The notes: generated from the letters alone by a model not told the origin. A stretch of DNA of 64,000 nt from Neisseria sp. MVDL19-042950 (GCF_030504625.1 NZ_JAUKWH010000001.1:186001-250000), one strand, 5' to 3'. Positions 20,380-29,992 are shown, counted from the stretch's first letter. Translations and numbers: made by a program.

Positions 20380-21783
20380 TTAAGCGAAGAAAGTATAAGC
20401 CCACATGGCAACCAATAACACGCACAAGATGTTCAGCAGAATACCTACACGCATCATTTCTTTTTGTTGCACCAAACCCGTGCCGAATACGATGGCATTC
20501 GGCGGAGTGGCAACCGGCAGCATGAATGCGCACGATGCGCCGATACCGATAACGAATACCAATACTTCTTTCGGCAATCCCATTTGGGTGGCGATGCTGC
20601 CGAAAATCGGTACCAATAATGCGGCAGAGGCGGTATTACTGGTGAACTCGGTGAGGAAGATAATAAACGTAGCCACGGCGAAAATAACAACCAGCGGATG
20701 GGCCAATACAAAAGCCGTAGCCAACTGCTGGCCGAGCGCGAGCGAAGCGCCGGAAACTTGTAGCAGGTTGCTCAAAGCAATACCGCCGCCGAACAGCATC
20801 AGCACACCCCAGTCGGTGTTGCGGGCGACTTCTTTCCAGCGCGCAACCCCGAATACCACGACGGAAACGGCGGCGGTAAGAGCGATGACGGTATCGGGAT
20901 TGGCGATGCCGAAAACGGCTTTGATTTTAGAACTGAAGACCCATGCGGTCGCCGCGCCGATGAAAATCAGCATAGCGATAACGCGGTGCAGCGTCCAAGG
21001 GATATGCTCGGCTTTCACTTCCACGCGTTCGTTTAAGTTCGGGCGGAGGATGATGTAAAGAGAGAACAACATCAGAGGCAGAATGAGCAGCATCATCGGC
21101 AAGCCCATTTTCATCCAGCCGAAGAAATCCAAATCCAATGCTTTGGCGGCAATGGCATTGGGCGGGGAACCGACGATGGTGCCCAAACCGCCGATGCTGG
21201 CGCAATAGGCGATACCGAGCAGCACGAATACAAAGGTTTTGCGGTCTTTTTCTTTATCTATATGATCCATCATGCCCATTGCCAAAGGCAGCATCATGGC
21301 GGCGGTGGCGGTGTTGCTGATCCACATAGATAAAAAAGCGGTAACAATAAACAGCATCAGCACGGCCGCTTTCATGTTGCCGCGTGAAAGCGACAGCAGC
21401 CATACGGCGATTTTGCGGTCGAGCCGTTGCATGTGCAGGGCGGCGGCCAATGCGAAACCACCGAAGAAAATATAGATAATCGGGTCGGAAAAGCTGCTCA
21501 TGGCTTTTTTGATGTCCATATCGGGAAAGCTGAGTAAAGCGGCCAAGATAGGAACCATCAAAGCGGTAACGGTAATGTGTACGGCTTCGGTAAACCACAT
21601 AATGGCCACAAACAGCAATACGGCGATCCCTTTGTTGGCGTTGGTGTCATAAGGCAGGATATGGTAGATGCCAAAGCACACCACGGCAGCGATAATCGTA
21701 GTGATCAGACCTCGAAAGTTGGTAATCGGAGCTTGTGCGCTGAGCAGCTCGATATTTTCCGGACGGTTTTTATCAGAAGTCAT
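20380..21783 (-). CDS. DASS/SLC13-family anion:sodium symporter
   Basis: A 467-residue membrane protein with about 11-12 hydrophobic segments. The two repeated ion/substrate motifs of the divalent anion:sodium symporter family are visible: SNTATAAMMLP with GSPPNAIAAK in the first half, and SNTASAALLVP with ATPPNAIVFGTG in the second. The family imports C4-dicarboxylates, citrate or sulfate with sodium; the SNT motifs resemble carboxylate carriers such as INDY, so a dicarboxylate is the likeliest substrate. It is a single gene on the minus strand, facing rnr. Confidence 0.9.
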   Translation of the reverse strand: MTSDKNRPENIELLSAQAPITNFRGLITTIIAAVVCFGIYHILPYDTNANKGIAVLLFVAIMWFTEAVHITVTALMVPILAALLSFPDMDIKKAMSSFSDPIIYIFFGGFALAAALHMQRLDRKIAVWLLSLSRGNMKAAVLMLFIVTAFLSMWISNTATAAMMLPLAMGMMDHIDKEKDRKTFVFVLLGIAYCASIGGLGTIVGSPPNAIAAKALDLDFFGWMKMGLPMMLLILPLMLFSLYIILRPNLNERVEVKAEHIPWTLHRVIAMLIFIGAATAWVFSSKIKAVFGIANPDTVIALTAAVSVVVFGVARWKEVARNTDWGVLMLFGGGIALSNLLQVSGASLALGQQLATAFVLAHPLVVIFAVATFIIFLTEFTSNTASAALLVPIFGSIATQMGLPKEVLVFVIGIGASCAFMLPVATPPNAIVFGTGLVQQKEMMRVGILLNILCVLLVAMWAYTFFA

Positions 21784-22392
21784 ACTGTTTGTTTCCGTTC
21801 TATATGGATTAAGGGTTTGTGAAAAAAGCAGAAATCCTGTTCCGTGCGATGAGAATCATGCATCGGAAAGGTAAAAGCAGTATAAGTGTAATTGAATGTA
21901 GTTGTAAAGAATGTGTAAATAATCGGTATTGTTTAGATGATAATGCTTGAGATGTGGGTTGCTTGAAAGCAGTCTATTTATTTGTATTGAATAAAATATT
22001 TATGCTTTTCCGTTGAAAAAAGCATTGAGGCCGTCTGAAAAATGTAAAGAAAAGTATATTCAGACGGCCTCATTGTTCGATTGATTTAAGCAAACGGTGT
22101 TTCGCCGAGATTTCTTCTGGCGGTGGCTGTAAGGCGATGCGGTCGGTTGCGGCTTCCAAAGGGTGGAAAGCGTTTTTTCGAATTGTTGCAAACCGCTTAT
22201 CACAATGAGGCCGTCTGAAAATACTTAAATTTATATAGCATGAAACTTTCACGTGAATATTAGTTTATTGTCATCTTTATTAATGAAAGAACTATTTCTT
22301 TAAAAATCAGTCCCATAAAAATACTGTCTAAAAAATGTTAGAGATGTTTTAAGTTGTTCTGTTTGTTAACAAATGATATGGGAGAAATGAGT
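21784..22392. other. Intergenic region between the DASS transporter and the RTX gene
   Basis: About 600 AT-rich bases. Contents: an inverted DUS pair (22026-22039 with 22059-22072), a further DUS near 22208 and a short dyad ATGCTTTT/AAAAGCAT (22002-22025). A candidate promoter for the RTX gene is TTGTCA (22268) with ACTATT 17 bases later, which is weak. A minus-strand open frame of 60 codons (22070-22252) looks accidental. Confidence 0.5.
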
Positions 22393-25300
22393 ATGTCCAA
22401 TCCTAAAACATTTATCGGCACTCCGGGTAACGACACCTATTATGTCAACCATACCGGCGACAAAATCATCGAACAGCCCGACGGAGGCAGAGACCGCGTT
22501 TACAGCAGCGTTTCATACAGCCTGCCGAATAATGTTGAAGACCTTTTTCTTTCAGGTAACGCTCACCTACATGGCTCAGGCAACGATTCCGATAACCTGA
22601 TAAACGGCAACATCGGCAATAACCGTTTAAACGGCAACGGCGGCGATGATGTCTTGTACGGCAACAGCGGTAACGATACGCTTTTCGGTGGCAAGGGTAA
22701 CGACACCCTTTTCGGCGGTGCGCATGACGATACGGTAAACGGCGACGAAGGCAACGATACCTTGTACGGCGGCAGCGGCAGAGACATATTAAATGGCGGT
22801 GCAGGCAACGATGAGCTGTACGGCGGCGCGCACAGCGATACCTACGTTTTCCGAGCAGGCAGCGGGCACGATACCATCAGAGACTTGGAAGGCACCGATC
22901 TTGTGCGTTTCGGCCCCGGCATCAAGCCGGAGCAATTGGTGATTGAAGCCGTAACCAAAGGTGAAGGAACAACCGATTGGGTGATCAAGGTCGACCAAAA
23001 TTCATCACTAACCATTCCCAGTCAATATTTTGACGACAACACAAAGCTGGCCGTCGACTATTTTGTGTTTGATTCCGGTATGCTGAGTGCCAAAGATCTG
23101 GCTAATCTGGCGGGCGTTGAGCCGCCTTTCCCTGATAAAAACAAGGGCTTGACCATAAAAGGAGACGATGGCGACAATCGTCTGGCCGGTTCGGATTTAA
23201 ATGACCAGATATACGGTTTGGGCGGTCAAGATACGCTGATCGGCAATGCCGGCGATGACTACTTGGACGGCGGTACCGGCGCAGACAATTTAACGGGAGA
23301 TTCGGGGAACGACACCCTGCATGGCGGCGACGGCAACGATACCCTCAGCGGCGGCCTCGGCAACGATATGCTGTATGGTGATACGGGGGACGATACTTAT
23401 CTGATTGATCTGACCGAGCAAGGAAAAGACACCATTGTCGATTCATTCGGTATCAATACGGTTAAATTTACCCACACCGAAAACTCATCAAATTTTGATG
23501 ATTTCGACGTACATGTTGTCGCCAATCAATCAGGCGGTGTTGACTGGGTTATTTCCAGCTATTCAACCGGTCATAGCATAACCATAAAAAACCAGATAAA
23601 CAGCTCGGGCAAGCCTGCTGTCGACAAGTTCATACTCGGTCAGGGCAATAAAACAGATACTTATACCCACGAGGAATTTATCAACCGTACCGGTTTTACT
23701 CAAAAAGGTACCGACGGTGATGATGTGATTCTCGGCAGCGAAGGCAACGACTACTTCAACGGCGGCACAGGCAACGACCATATTGAAGGCAATCGCGGTT
23801 CCGACACTTATTATTTCGGCAGGGGTTCGGGCAAGGATGTGATTTTCGATTTTGGCAAGGTATGGAGACCCCAAGATGATATGCCGCCTTTCGAATCTGC
23901 CGACAATGCTGTGCGTTTCGGTCCCGGCATTACTCCGCGTGATTTGGAAATTACCCGTATCAACGGTTATGATAAATCGCTTATCAAAGGGAAAATCGGC
24001 GAAACCAACCAAATTCCCGACCTCAGCGGGGATACTTGGGTTATCCGCATTAAGGGTACCGACGATACTTTAACCATTCTCAACCAGCACAACGGTGACG
24101 GAGCCGCGATTAATGAGTTTGTTTTCGACAACTATTGGCTCTCTTCGCGCAGGATGGCTGAAATTATGGAATTGGACACTTTTACCCGAACACGGGAAAT
24201 ATATGAGCGCCAAGGATACATCATGCTCAGGCCGAAAGACGGGGATTTGAATTCAGATGACCGGATTACGTTTGACGAAGTTTCCAAAGGCCGGCTGATA
24301 AAATTACCCACTAATTTCCGCGCAGCACCTGATAACTTAGAGCATGTTCCTCTGCGTGAGGCTTTACACGTCAAAGAGTATTATTCGGAATATATGAATG
24401 AATCCAGAATAATATTCATTCCGTATCACGGCACACCCGATGCCTATGTGAAATATCACATCACGCCCGATTCGTATTCGGCATATACCACCAAAGATTA
24501 TCAGCAGATTTTGAAATTCGACGTTCAAGCCGCTCAGAATATGAAAAATTACACTGTTGTCGAAGAAGGTAACAGCCGCATTGTCATCGGCAATGCCGGA
24601 GGCCACTTCCAATATAACGGCGACAGCAAAAACGAGTTGGTTTACGCTTCCGGTAGCAAAAACACGATTCACGGCGGTGGCGGCGACGATGTGATTATCG
24701 GAGAGCGCGGCAGCAAAAACTTCTTATACGGCGGTGAAGGTAATGACCAACTCAGAGGTGGATATTATGGCACCAATGTGCTTGACGGCGGCTCGGGAGA
24801 CGACACGCTGGTAGGCAGCGAGTACCTGGATACTTTCCTCTTCGGCAGAGGAAGCGGGCAAGACACCATTGACGGGTATGGTTCGCATTATGAAGGTAAT
24901 GAGGACACCGTCCGTTTCGGTGACGGGCTGAAGCCGCAAGATTTGACGCTGTCAATCAAGCCGAAGGGCGACGGTGGCACCGACTGGGTAATCGGCATCA
25001 AAGGCTCTCAAGACACCCTGACTGTCCAATGGCAATCCCGTTCTAATGGCGACAAAAACGTCGAATTTTTTGAATTCGATTCGGGCAAATATACGGCAGC
25101 TCAATTCCAAGCTTTGGTAACCGGCTCGGCGAGTGCCACGCCGCGCACCGGTGCACACCATAGCGAAGAAACAGACCGCGTGTTGCCGTGGGATACGCTG
25201 GGCAGCGACACCGTGCGCGAGGGCGCCGTGAAGGATGTTTTAGCCAAAGTCAATCAAAATGCCCTTGACTCATTGTCGCGGCTCAACAAAGGTTTTGCGA

Positions 25301-25485
25301 ATCTTGAAGGCTTGCTGGAAAACAACAGCCGTTTCGAGCAAGGCATCAACAAACTTTCAGATGCCGTAAGTGCCAAAACATGGTTTGAGCTGCCTGATGT
25401 GGGGGACCAAGCCGTTTATTCCGGCGGCAACGTCTGGGCAAATACGGTTGATGAATCCGTAAGTACCGCAGCGGTTGTGATTTGA
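22393..25485 (+). CDS. RTX (hemolysin-type calcium-binding) repeat protein
   Basis: A 1030-residue acidic Gly/Asp/Asn-rich protein. Blocks of GGxGNDxLx nonapeptides lie at about residues 73-171, 256-339, 438-486 and 759-829. Each block leads into DTYxFxxGSGxD and a module with RFGPGI..DWVI..LTI..FDSG, matching the hemolysin-type calcium-binding-related domain, so the protein is four copies of one unit. A canonical EF-hand loop (DLNSDDRITFDE) lies near residue 617 in a non-RTX stretch. There is no N-terminal signal peptide; the C-terminus is hydrophobic (VSTAAVVI), as expected for type I secretion. GGAGA supports ATG 22393. No enzyme, toxin or FrpC-type self-processing domain was seen, and no hlyB/hlyD/tolC genes are adjacent. 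Confidence 0.88.
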   Translation: MSNPKTFIGTPGNDTYYVNHTGDKIIEQPDGGRDRVYSSVSYSLPNNVEDLFLSGNAHLHGSGNDSDNLINGNIGNNRLNGNGGDDVLYGNSGNDTLFGGKGNDTLFGGAHDDTVNGDEGNDTLYGGSGRDILNGGAGNDELYGGAHSDTYVFRAGSGHDTIRDLEGTDLVRFGPGIKPEQLVIEAVTKGEGTTDWVIKVDQNSSLTIPSQYFDDNTKLAVDYFVFDSGMLSAKDLANLAGVEPPFPDKNKGLTIKGDDGDNRLAGSDLNDQIYGLGGQDTLIGNAGDDYLDGGTGADNLTGDSGNDTLHGGDGNDTLSGGLGNDMLYGDTGDDTYLIDLTEQGKDTIVDSFGINTVKFTHTENSSNFDDFDVHVVANQSGGVDWVISSYSTGHSITIKNQINSSGKPAVDKFILGQGNKTDTYTHEEFINRTGFTQKGTDGDDVILGSEGNDYFNGGTGNDHIEGNRGSDTYYFGRGSGKDVIFDFGKVWRPQDDMPPFESADNAVRFGPGITPRDLEITRINGYDKSLIKGKIGETNQIPDLSGDTWVIRIKGTDDTLTILNQHNGDGAAINEFVFDNYWLSSRRMAEIMELDTFTRTREIYERQGYIMLRPKDGDLNSDDRITFDEVSKGRLIKLPTNFRAAPDNLEHVPLREALHVKEYYSEYMNESRIIFIPYHGTPDAYVKYHITPDSYSAYTTKDYQQILKFDVQAAQNMKNYTVVEEGNSRIVIGNAGGHFQYNGDSKNELVYASGSKNTIHGGGGDDVIIGERGSKNFLYGGEGNDQLRGGYYGTNVLDGGSGDDTLVGSEYLDTFLFGRGSGQDTIDGYGSHYEGNEDTVRFGDGLKPQDLTLSIKPKGDGGTDWVIGIKGSQDTLTVQWQSRSNGDKNVEFFEFDSGKYTAAQFQALVTGSASATPRTGAHHSEETDRVLPWDTLGSDTVREGAVKDVLAKVNQNALDSLSRLNKGFANLEGLLENNSRFEQGINKLSDAVSAKTWFELPDVGDQAVYSGGNVWANTVDESVSTAAVVI

Positions 25486-25511
25486 CGATTGTAATGCTTT
25501 AAAGCAGGTTT

Positions 25512-25546
25512 GAGGCCGTCTGAAACATTTTCAGACGGCCTGTTTT
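25512..25546 (+). terminator. Inverted DUS pair between the RTX gene and xerD
   Basis: GAGGCCGTCTGAAA (25512-25525) and TTTCAGACGGCCT (25529-25541), followed by GTTTTC. It lies between convergent genes and can serve both. Confidence 0.8.
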
Positions 25547-25575
25547 CATTTCCGTACCTACACTTAACCGCTCAC

Positions 25576-26466
25576 TTAACCGCGCGGATGGTGTTCCTGA
25601 ACAATACTTTTCAACCTCTCGTTGGCAACGTGGGTGTAAATTTGGGTGGTGCTGATGTCGGCGTGGCCGAGCAGCAGTTGCACCACGCGCAGGTCGGCGC
25701 CGTGGTTGACGAGATGGGTGGCGAAAGCATGGCGCAGTCCGTGCGGGCTGATGTGGCGGATACCGGCTTCTTGGGCGTATTTTTCGACAATCATCCAAGC
25801 GAGCTGGCGGCTGATGCCGGTGCGTTTCTGGCTCACGAATAATTCGTCGCAGGCTTTGTTCTTCAGCAGCAGCGGGCGGGCTTCGGCAAGGTAGCGTTCT
25901 ATCCAGTAGGCGGCTTCTTCGCCGAGCGGCACGATGCGCTGTTTGTTGCCTTTGCCGATGGTGTTGATGATGCCTTTGTGCAGATTGGCTTGGCCGATTT
26001 GGAGTTTTACCGCTTCGCTGACGCGCAGGCCGGTGGCGTAGATGAGTTCCAACAGGGCTTTATCGCGCAGGCCGTGTGTGCTTTCGGTGTCGGGCGCATT
26101 CAGCAGCGCGTCGATTTGTGCTTCGGTACTCAGCTTGGGCAGGGTTTTGGGCTGTTTGGGCGTAGTGAGGTGGCGGGTGGGGTTGTCGCTGCGCTGCTCG
26201 GTTTCGAGCAGCCAACCGTAGAGGCGTTTGCAGGCGGAAAGGGCGCGGGCTTGCGAACGGGTTTTCTCGTCTGGATGGTAAATGGCGGCGGATAAGTCGC
26301 TGCTTTGTGCGTTTTGCCAGTTGAGACTGTGTTCGGCCAAGCGCGCGGCGACTTTTTGCAGGTCGCGCCGGTAGCCGTCGAGGGTGTTTTGGCTGAGGCG
26401 GTCGTTGAGCCAAAGGTGTTCGAGCAGGCGGTCGATAAAGGTGTCGGGATGTTGTTCAGACGGCAT
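25576..26466 (-). CDS. xerD: Tyrosine recombinase XerD
   Basis: A 296-residue tyrosine recombinase that, with XerC, resolves chromosome dimers at dif. The N-terminal SAM-like DNA-binding domain is at about 1-100. The catalytic set is visible: Arg in ATGLRVSEA, HGLRH (His/Arg), and LLGHADISTTQIYTHV with His and the nucleophilic Tyr. Length and the opening match XerD better than XerC. The start codon and next three codons (MPSE) are exactly the AT-form DUS, ATGCCGTCTGAA. It lies 14 bases downstream of a small membrane protein gene. Confidence 0.95.
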   Translation of the reverse strand: MPSEQHPDTFIDRLLEHLWLNDRLSQNTLDGYRRDLQKVAARLAEHSLNWQNAQSSDLSAAIYHPDEKTRSQARALSACKRLYGWLLETEQRSDNPTRHLTTPKQPKTLPKLSTEAQIDALLNAPDTESTHGLRDKALLELIYATGLRVSEAVKLQIGQANLHKGIINTIGKGNKQRIVPLGEEAAYWIERYLAEARPLLLKNKACDELFVSQKRTGISRQLAWMIVEKYAQEAGIRHISPHGLRHAFATHLVNHGADLRVVQLLLGHADISTTQIYTHVANERLKSIVQEHHPRG

Positions 26467-26480
26467 CGCAAACGGTTTTC

Positions 26481-26681
26481 TTAAAGAGCGGCCATAGCAA
26501 TAATAAAGGCGAATACCAGTGCAATCACTGTCAAAATTCCGTTCATCACAATTTTGGCGGTTCGGGCTTTGGCTTCGGCCAAGCGTACCTCGGCTTGCAG
26601 TTTGGCGGTTTCGGCTTTGGTTTTTTCAATGTCCCATTCCGTCAGGCGGGTTTGCAGGTCTTTATCGGGGGTTTCGTGCAT
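26481..26681 (-). CDS. Small coiled-coil membrane protein
   Basis: A 66-residue protein. Residues 8-42 are a charged, Ala/Lys/Glu-rich helix likely to form a coiled coil (TKAETAKLQAEVRLAEAKAR), and residues 44-66 are one hydrophobic membrane segment. A strong AAGGAGA lies 6 bases before the ATG, so it is surely translated. No family is recognised. It lies in the bcp-ogt-orf-xerD row on the minus strand. Confidence 0.8.
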   Translation of the reverse strand: MHETPDKDLQTRLTEWDIEKTKAETAKLQAEVRLAEAKARTAKIVMNGILTVIALVFAFIIAMAAL

Positions 26682-26777
26682 GTTTGTCTCCTTGCGGGAA
26701 ATGTGTTTTCAGACGGCCTTATACGGCAAATAAACTCATTTTTTCATGGTTTCGTCATGCTCGGGCATACTATTCTG

Positions 26778-27236
26778 CTATATCTTAATGCCTTCATGTT
26801 GCAGCAGCCAGCGTTTGATCGCCAGTGCGTCGCCTTCTCCGCTGGAAAATCCGCCCAAGCCTTGTTTGGCGACGACGCGGTGGCACGGCACCACCAAGGC
26901 CAGCGGGTTTTTGCCGCATGAGCCGCCGACTGCGCGGGGATGGCTGCCGATTTTGCGGGCGATGTCTTGGTAAGTGAGCACTTCTCCGGCGGGGATTTCG
27001 GCAATCGCCTGCCAAACCTTCTGCTGGAATGCCGTGCCTTGCGTGGAAATCGGGTGATTAAAGTTTTTCAGACGGCCTGAGAAGTAGTCGTCCAGTTTCT
27101 TTTTCCATGCTTCGGGCAAAGGATAAGGCGCATATTCGAGCCTGCCGTGCAGGTTTACTTCGACAAGGTTTTCCTCTGCGTCGAAGATTAACGTGATGTT
27201 GCCGAACGGGGCGGGATAAAGACAAGGATAGTTCAT
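26778..27236 (-). CDS. ogt: Methylated-DNA--protein-cysteine methyltransferase
   Basis: A 152-residue suicide repair protein that takes alkyl groups from O6 of guanine. The active site PCHRVV is visible, preceded by PRAVGGSCGKNPLA and followed by GLGGFSSGEGDALAIKRWLL, the family C-terminal signature. Its size and the lack of an Ada-type regulatory domain fit Ogt. A reverse DUS lies inside the coding region near 27067, encoding part of the variable N-terminal domain. Confidence 0.95.
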   Translation of the reverse strand: MNYPCLYPAPFGNITLIFDAEENLVEVNLHGRLEYAPYPLPEAWKKKLDDYFSGRLKNFNHPISTQGTAFQQKVWQAIAEIPAGEVLTYQDIARKIGSHPRAVGGSCGKNPLALVVPCHRVVAKQGLGGFSSGEGDALAIKRWLLQHEGIKI

Positions 27237-27263
27237 GGTTCGAGGCCGTCTGAAAAAGTTTGT

Positions 27264-27707
27264 TTAAGCGGTTTTATTCAAGGTTTCCAACACTTCTTGT
27301 GCGTGCCCCGCCACTTTGACTTTGCGCCATTCGTGCTCGATTCCGCCTTGTTTGTTGAGCACGAAAGTGCTGCGTTCGATGCCGAGCGATTCTTTGCCGT
27401 AGAGTTTTTTCAGCTTAATCACGTCAAACAGCTTGCACACGGTTTCATCTTTATCGCTTAGCAGTTCGAATTGGAAGCCTTGTTTGCTGCAAAAGTTCTG
27501 ATGCGATTTCACGCCGTCGCGCGAGATGCCGACCACGGTGTAGCCGAGGGCTTTGAATCGGTCCAAGCGGGCGTTGAAGTCCAAGCCTTCGGTGGTGCAG
27601 CCGGGCGTACTGTCTTTGGGGTAGAAATAAACCACCAGCGGCAGGTGTTCGTCGGATACGAAATCGCGCTCTGCGGAAGATGGCAGGGTAAAGCTATATT
27701 GCGGCAT
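27264..27707 (-). CDS. bcp: Thioredoxin-dependent peroxiredoxin (BCP/PrxQ type)
   Basis: A 147-residue peroxiredoxin that reduces hydroperoxides. The peroxidatic Cys37 lies in the motif PKDSTPGCTTEG. In the classical BCP the resolving Cys is five residues later; here that position is Leu42, so the enzyme is either one-Cys or uses Cys in NFCSKQGF or TVCKLF. The rest (VVGISRDGVKSHQNF, ERSTFVLNKQG) is typical. It is the first gene of a minus-strand row with ogt, a small membrane protein and xerD. Confidence 0.93.
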   Translation of the reverse strand: MPQYSFTLPSSAERDFVSDEHLPLVVYFYPKDSTPGCTTEGLDFNARLDRFKALGYTVVGISRDGVKSHQNFCSKQGFQFELLSDKDETVCKLFDVIKLKKLYGKESLGIERSTFVLNKQGGIEHEWRKVKVAGHAQEVLETLNKTA

Positions 27708-27905
27708 GTTTTTCTCTTTCTCAATCGGTTTTCAGACGGCCTTTATCTTATACCATTCTGCCTTACTCCCAAAGGCTGTCTGAAAATGAATCAACCGAAT
27801 CAGGCGGCAGCCATATGACGAACCGCGGTAAAGCAAGTTATCGACCATAGCTTCAAGTCCGAAGGCCGTCTGAAAATTCCGGCACGGCTTTGCGCAGGCT
27901 TCCTT

Positions 27906-27911
27906 TATAAT
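27906..27911 (+). promoter_or_regulatory. -10 element for nupC
   Basis: A perfect TATAAT 31 bases before the nupC ATG. No good -35 was found 16-18 bases upstream. A DUS (AGGCCGTCTGAAAA) lies at about 27863, just upstream of the -35 region. Confidence 0.5.
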
Positions 27912-27942
27912 GGCGGAAATCTGTCAATAAAGGAAAACTGAA

Positions 27943-29220
27943 ATGGGTGTTTTACACAGTTTGCTGGGCATGGCGGTGTTGGTAGCCATTGCGGTGCTGC
28001 TTTCCACCAACCGTAAGGCCATCAACATCCGCACGGTGGCCGGTGCGTTTCTGATTCAGGTGGCCTTGGGCGCATTGGTGCTGTATGTGCCGCAAGGGCG
28101 CGATATGTTGAAAGAGGCTTCCGATACCATCGGAGACGTTATCGCTTATGGCAATACCGGCGTAAGTTTTTTGTTTGGCGGTTTGGTGTCGAAAAAAATG
28201 TTCGATGTGTTCGGCGGCGGAGGTTTTATCTTTGCCCTGCGCGTGTTGCCGATGATTGTGTTTTTCTCGTCGTTGATGGCGGTGCTGTACTACATCGGCG
28301 TGATGCAGGTGTTGATTAAAGTGATCGGCGGTTTTCTGCAAAAAGTGTTGGGTACGTCGAAAGCCGAATCTATGTCGGCGGCGGCCAATATTTTCGTGGG
28401 GCAGACGGAAGCGCCGCTGGTGGTGCGCCCTTATATCTGCAAGATGACCGAATCGGAGCTGTTTGCCGTGATGAGCGGCGGTTTGGCTTCGGTGGCCGGT
28501 TCGGTGTTGGCCGGTTATGCCCAAATGGGCGTGCCGCTGCCTTATCTGATTGCCGCTTCGTTTATGGCGGCACCGGGTGGTTTGCTGTTCGCCAAACTGT
28601 TGGTGCCCGAAACCGAAAAAACGCAAAACGATAAAGAAGTGCTGGCCGAAAATGAAGAAGACAAGCCGACCAACGTCATCGACGCAGCGGCCGGCGGTGC
28701 GGTAACCGGTGCGCAAATCGCCATTGCGGTGGGCGCGTCGCTGCTGGCGTTTGTGGCGTTGATTGCCATGATCAACGGCATCATCGGCGGTGTGGCCGGC
28801 TGGTTCGGTTACGGCGGTTTGACTTTGCAGACCATTTTGGGTTGGCTGTTTGCACCGTTGGCTTGGGTTATCGGCGTGCCGTGGAACGAGGCGGGGATAG
28901 CCGGTTCGTTAATCGGGCAAAAAGTGGTGGTGAACGAATTTGTGGCCTATTCCGAATTTGTGAATTATCTGAAAGCCGACTCGGCGGTCAAACTCACCGA
29001 CACCACCAAAGCGATTATTTCTTTCGCGCTGTGCGGATTTGCCAACTTGGGTTCGATTGCCGTATTGGTGGGCGGCTTGAGCATTATGGCGCCGAACCGC
29101 CGCAAAGACGTAGCCCGCTTGGGCATTAAAGCGGTGGTTGCCGGTTCGCTGTCCAACTTGATGAGCGCGGTGATTGCAGGCTTGTTTATCGGTTTGTCGG
29201 GTGTGGTCTTTGTCGGATAA
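27943..29220 (+). CDS. nupC: Concentrative nucleoside transporter
   Basis: A 425-residue inner-membrane carrier of the CNT family that imports nucleosides with protons or sodium. The family signature [17 protein letters not shown] is visible, as is a conserved [18 protein letters not shown] near the C-terminus. About 9-10 membrane segments, with a hydrophilic loop around residues 225-250 ([18 protein letters not shown]). AAGGAAA precedes the ATG. Single-gene unit. Confidence 0.94.
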   Translation: MGVLHSLLGMAVLVAIAVLLSTNRKAINIRTVAGAFLIQVALGALVLYVPQGRDMLKEASDTIGDVIAYGNTGVSFLFGGLVSKKMFDVFGGGGFIFALRVLPMIVFFSSLMAVLYYIGVMQVLIKVIGGFLQKVLGTSKAESMSAAANIFVGQTEAPLVVRPYICKMTESELFAVMSGGLASVAGSVLAGYAQMGVPLPYLIAASFMAAPGGLLFAKLLVPETEKTQNDKEVLAENEEDKPTNVIDAAAGGAVTGAQIAIAVGASLLAFVALIAMINGIIGGVAGWFGYGGLTLQTILGWLFAPLAWVIGVPWNEAGIAGSLIGQKVVVNEFVAYSEFVNYLKADSAVKLTDTTKAIISFALCGFANLGSIAVLVGGLSIMAPNRRKDVARLGIKAVVAGSLSNLMSAVIAGLFIGLSGVVFVG

Positions 29221-29237
29221 CCGTGATGTAGATGGAA

Positions 29238-29271
29238 AGAGGCCGTATGAATACTTTTCAGACGGCCTCTT
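29238..29271. terminator. Imperfect inverted DUS pair between nupC and the hydrolase gene
   Basis: AAGAGGCCGTATGAA (one mismatch in the DUS core) faces TTCAGACGGCCTCTT. It lies between convergent genes. Confidence 0.65.
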
Positions 29272-29283
29272 CGATATTGTTCT

Positions 29284-29919
29284 TTATTTACCTAAAACCG
29301 CAGGCACGAAACGCAGCACGGTATGGCGCAGGGCAATCAGTTTGCCGTGGAAAAAATGCGAAGATTCCGGCAATACGATTACCGGCAAATCTTGCGGAGC
29401 CGCCCATTTGAAGGCGTTTTCCAGCGGCACCACTTCATCGGTTTCGCCGTGAATCAGCAAAGTTTTGGCCGGATCGGGGGCATTAGGTTCGCGGGTGTCG
29501 TAGTGCCGTACTGCGGGGCCGATAAGCAGGAGCAAATCGGGTTCGCGCTGTTGGGCGGCAAACAGGGAAACGTAGCCGCCGAATGAGAAGCCGCCCAAAA
29601 TAAATTGCGGCGCATCGGGATGGCGGGCACGGGCGTAGTCGATCACAGCCGTGCAGTCGTCGGTTTCGCCGCGGCCGTAATCGTGTTCGCCCTCGCTGTT
29701 GCCTACGCCGCGCAGGTTGGGCAGGTAGCAATGGAATCCCAGAGAGGTGAGGGCTTTTGCGGCGGTTTGAATCACTTTGTTGGTATTGGTGCCGCCTTGG
29801 CGCGGATTGGGATGGTTGATAACGGCTACGCCGCGTTCGCGGCCGTGTGCCGGTAGGTAAATGGTTTCCAAGCCGCCGGCGGAGCCTTGAATGATGATTT
29901 GATCGGTCGGTTTCAGCAT
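29284..29919 (-). CDS. Alpha/beta hydrolase
   Basis: A 211-residue cytosolic alpha/beta hydrolase. The nucleophile elbow is GFSFGGY; the likely acid is Asp in HGETDEVVPLENAF, and the His is in PESSHFFHGKL. NHPNPRQGGTNTN near residue 35 forms the oxyanion region. It resembles the compact COG2945 group of predicted hydrolases of unknown substrate. First of the gene pair with the 2Fe-2S protein downstream in position, though separated by a DUS-bearing spacer. Confidence 0.85.
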   Translation of the reverse strand: MLKPTDQIIIQGSAGGLETIYLPAHGRERGVAVINHPNPRQGGTNTNKVIQTAAKALTSLGFHCYLPNLRGVGNSEGEHDYGRGETDDCTAVIDYARARHPDAPQFILGGFSFGGYVSLFAAQQREPDLLLLIGPAVRHYDTREPNAPDPAKTLLIHGETDEVVPLENAFKWAAPQDLPVIVLPESSHFFHGKLIALRHTVLRFVPAVLGK

Positions 29920-29992
29920 GATATCGAATCGTTTGTTAAAGGAGGCCGTCTGAAAAATACGGTTTAAGACGGCCTGCGGAGAGTAGGGGGCG

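Noticed and set aside
21940-21975. A GATGATAATGC segment as a Fur box
   Set aside because: It matches only part of one half of the Fur consensus and lies far from any iron gene.
22070-22252. A 60-codon minus-strand open frame before the RTX gene
   Set aside because: It runs through an AT-rich spacer and DUS copies; no start signal and no family.
22393-25485. FrpC-type self-processing module in the RTX protein
   Set aside because: The Asp-Pro cleavage context and its neighbouring signature were not found, although an EF-hand loop is present.
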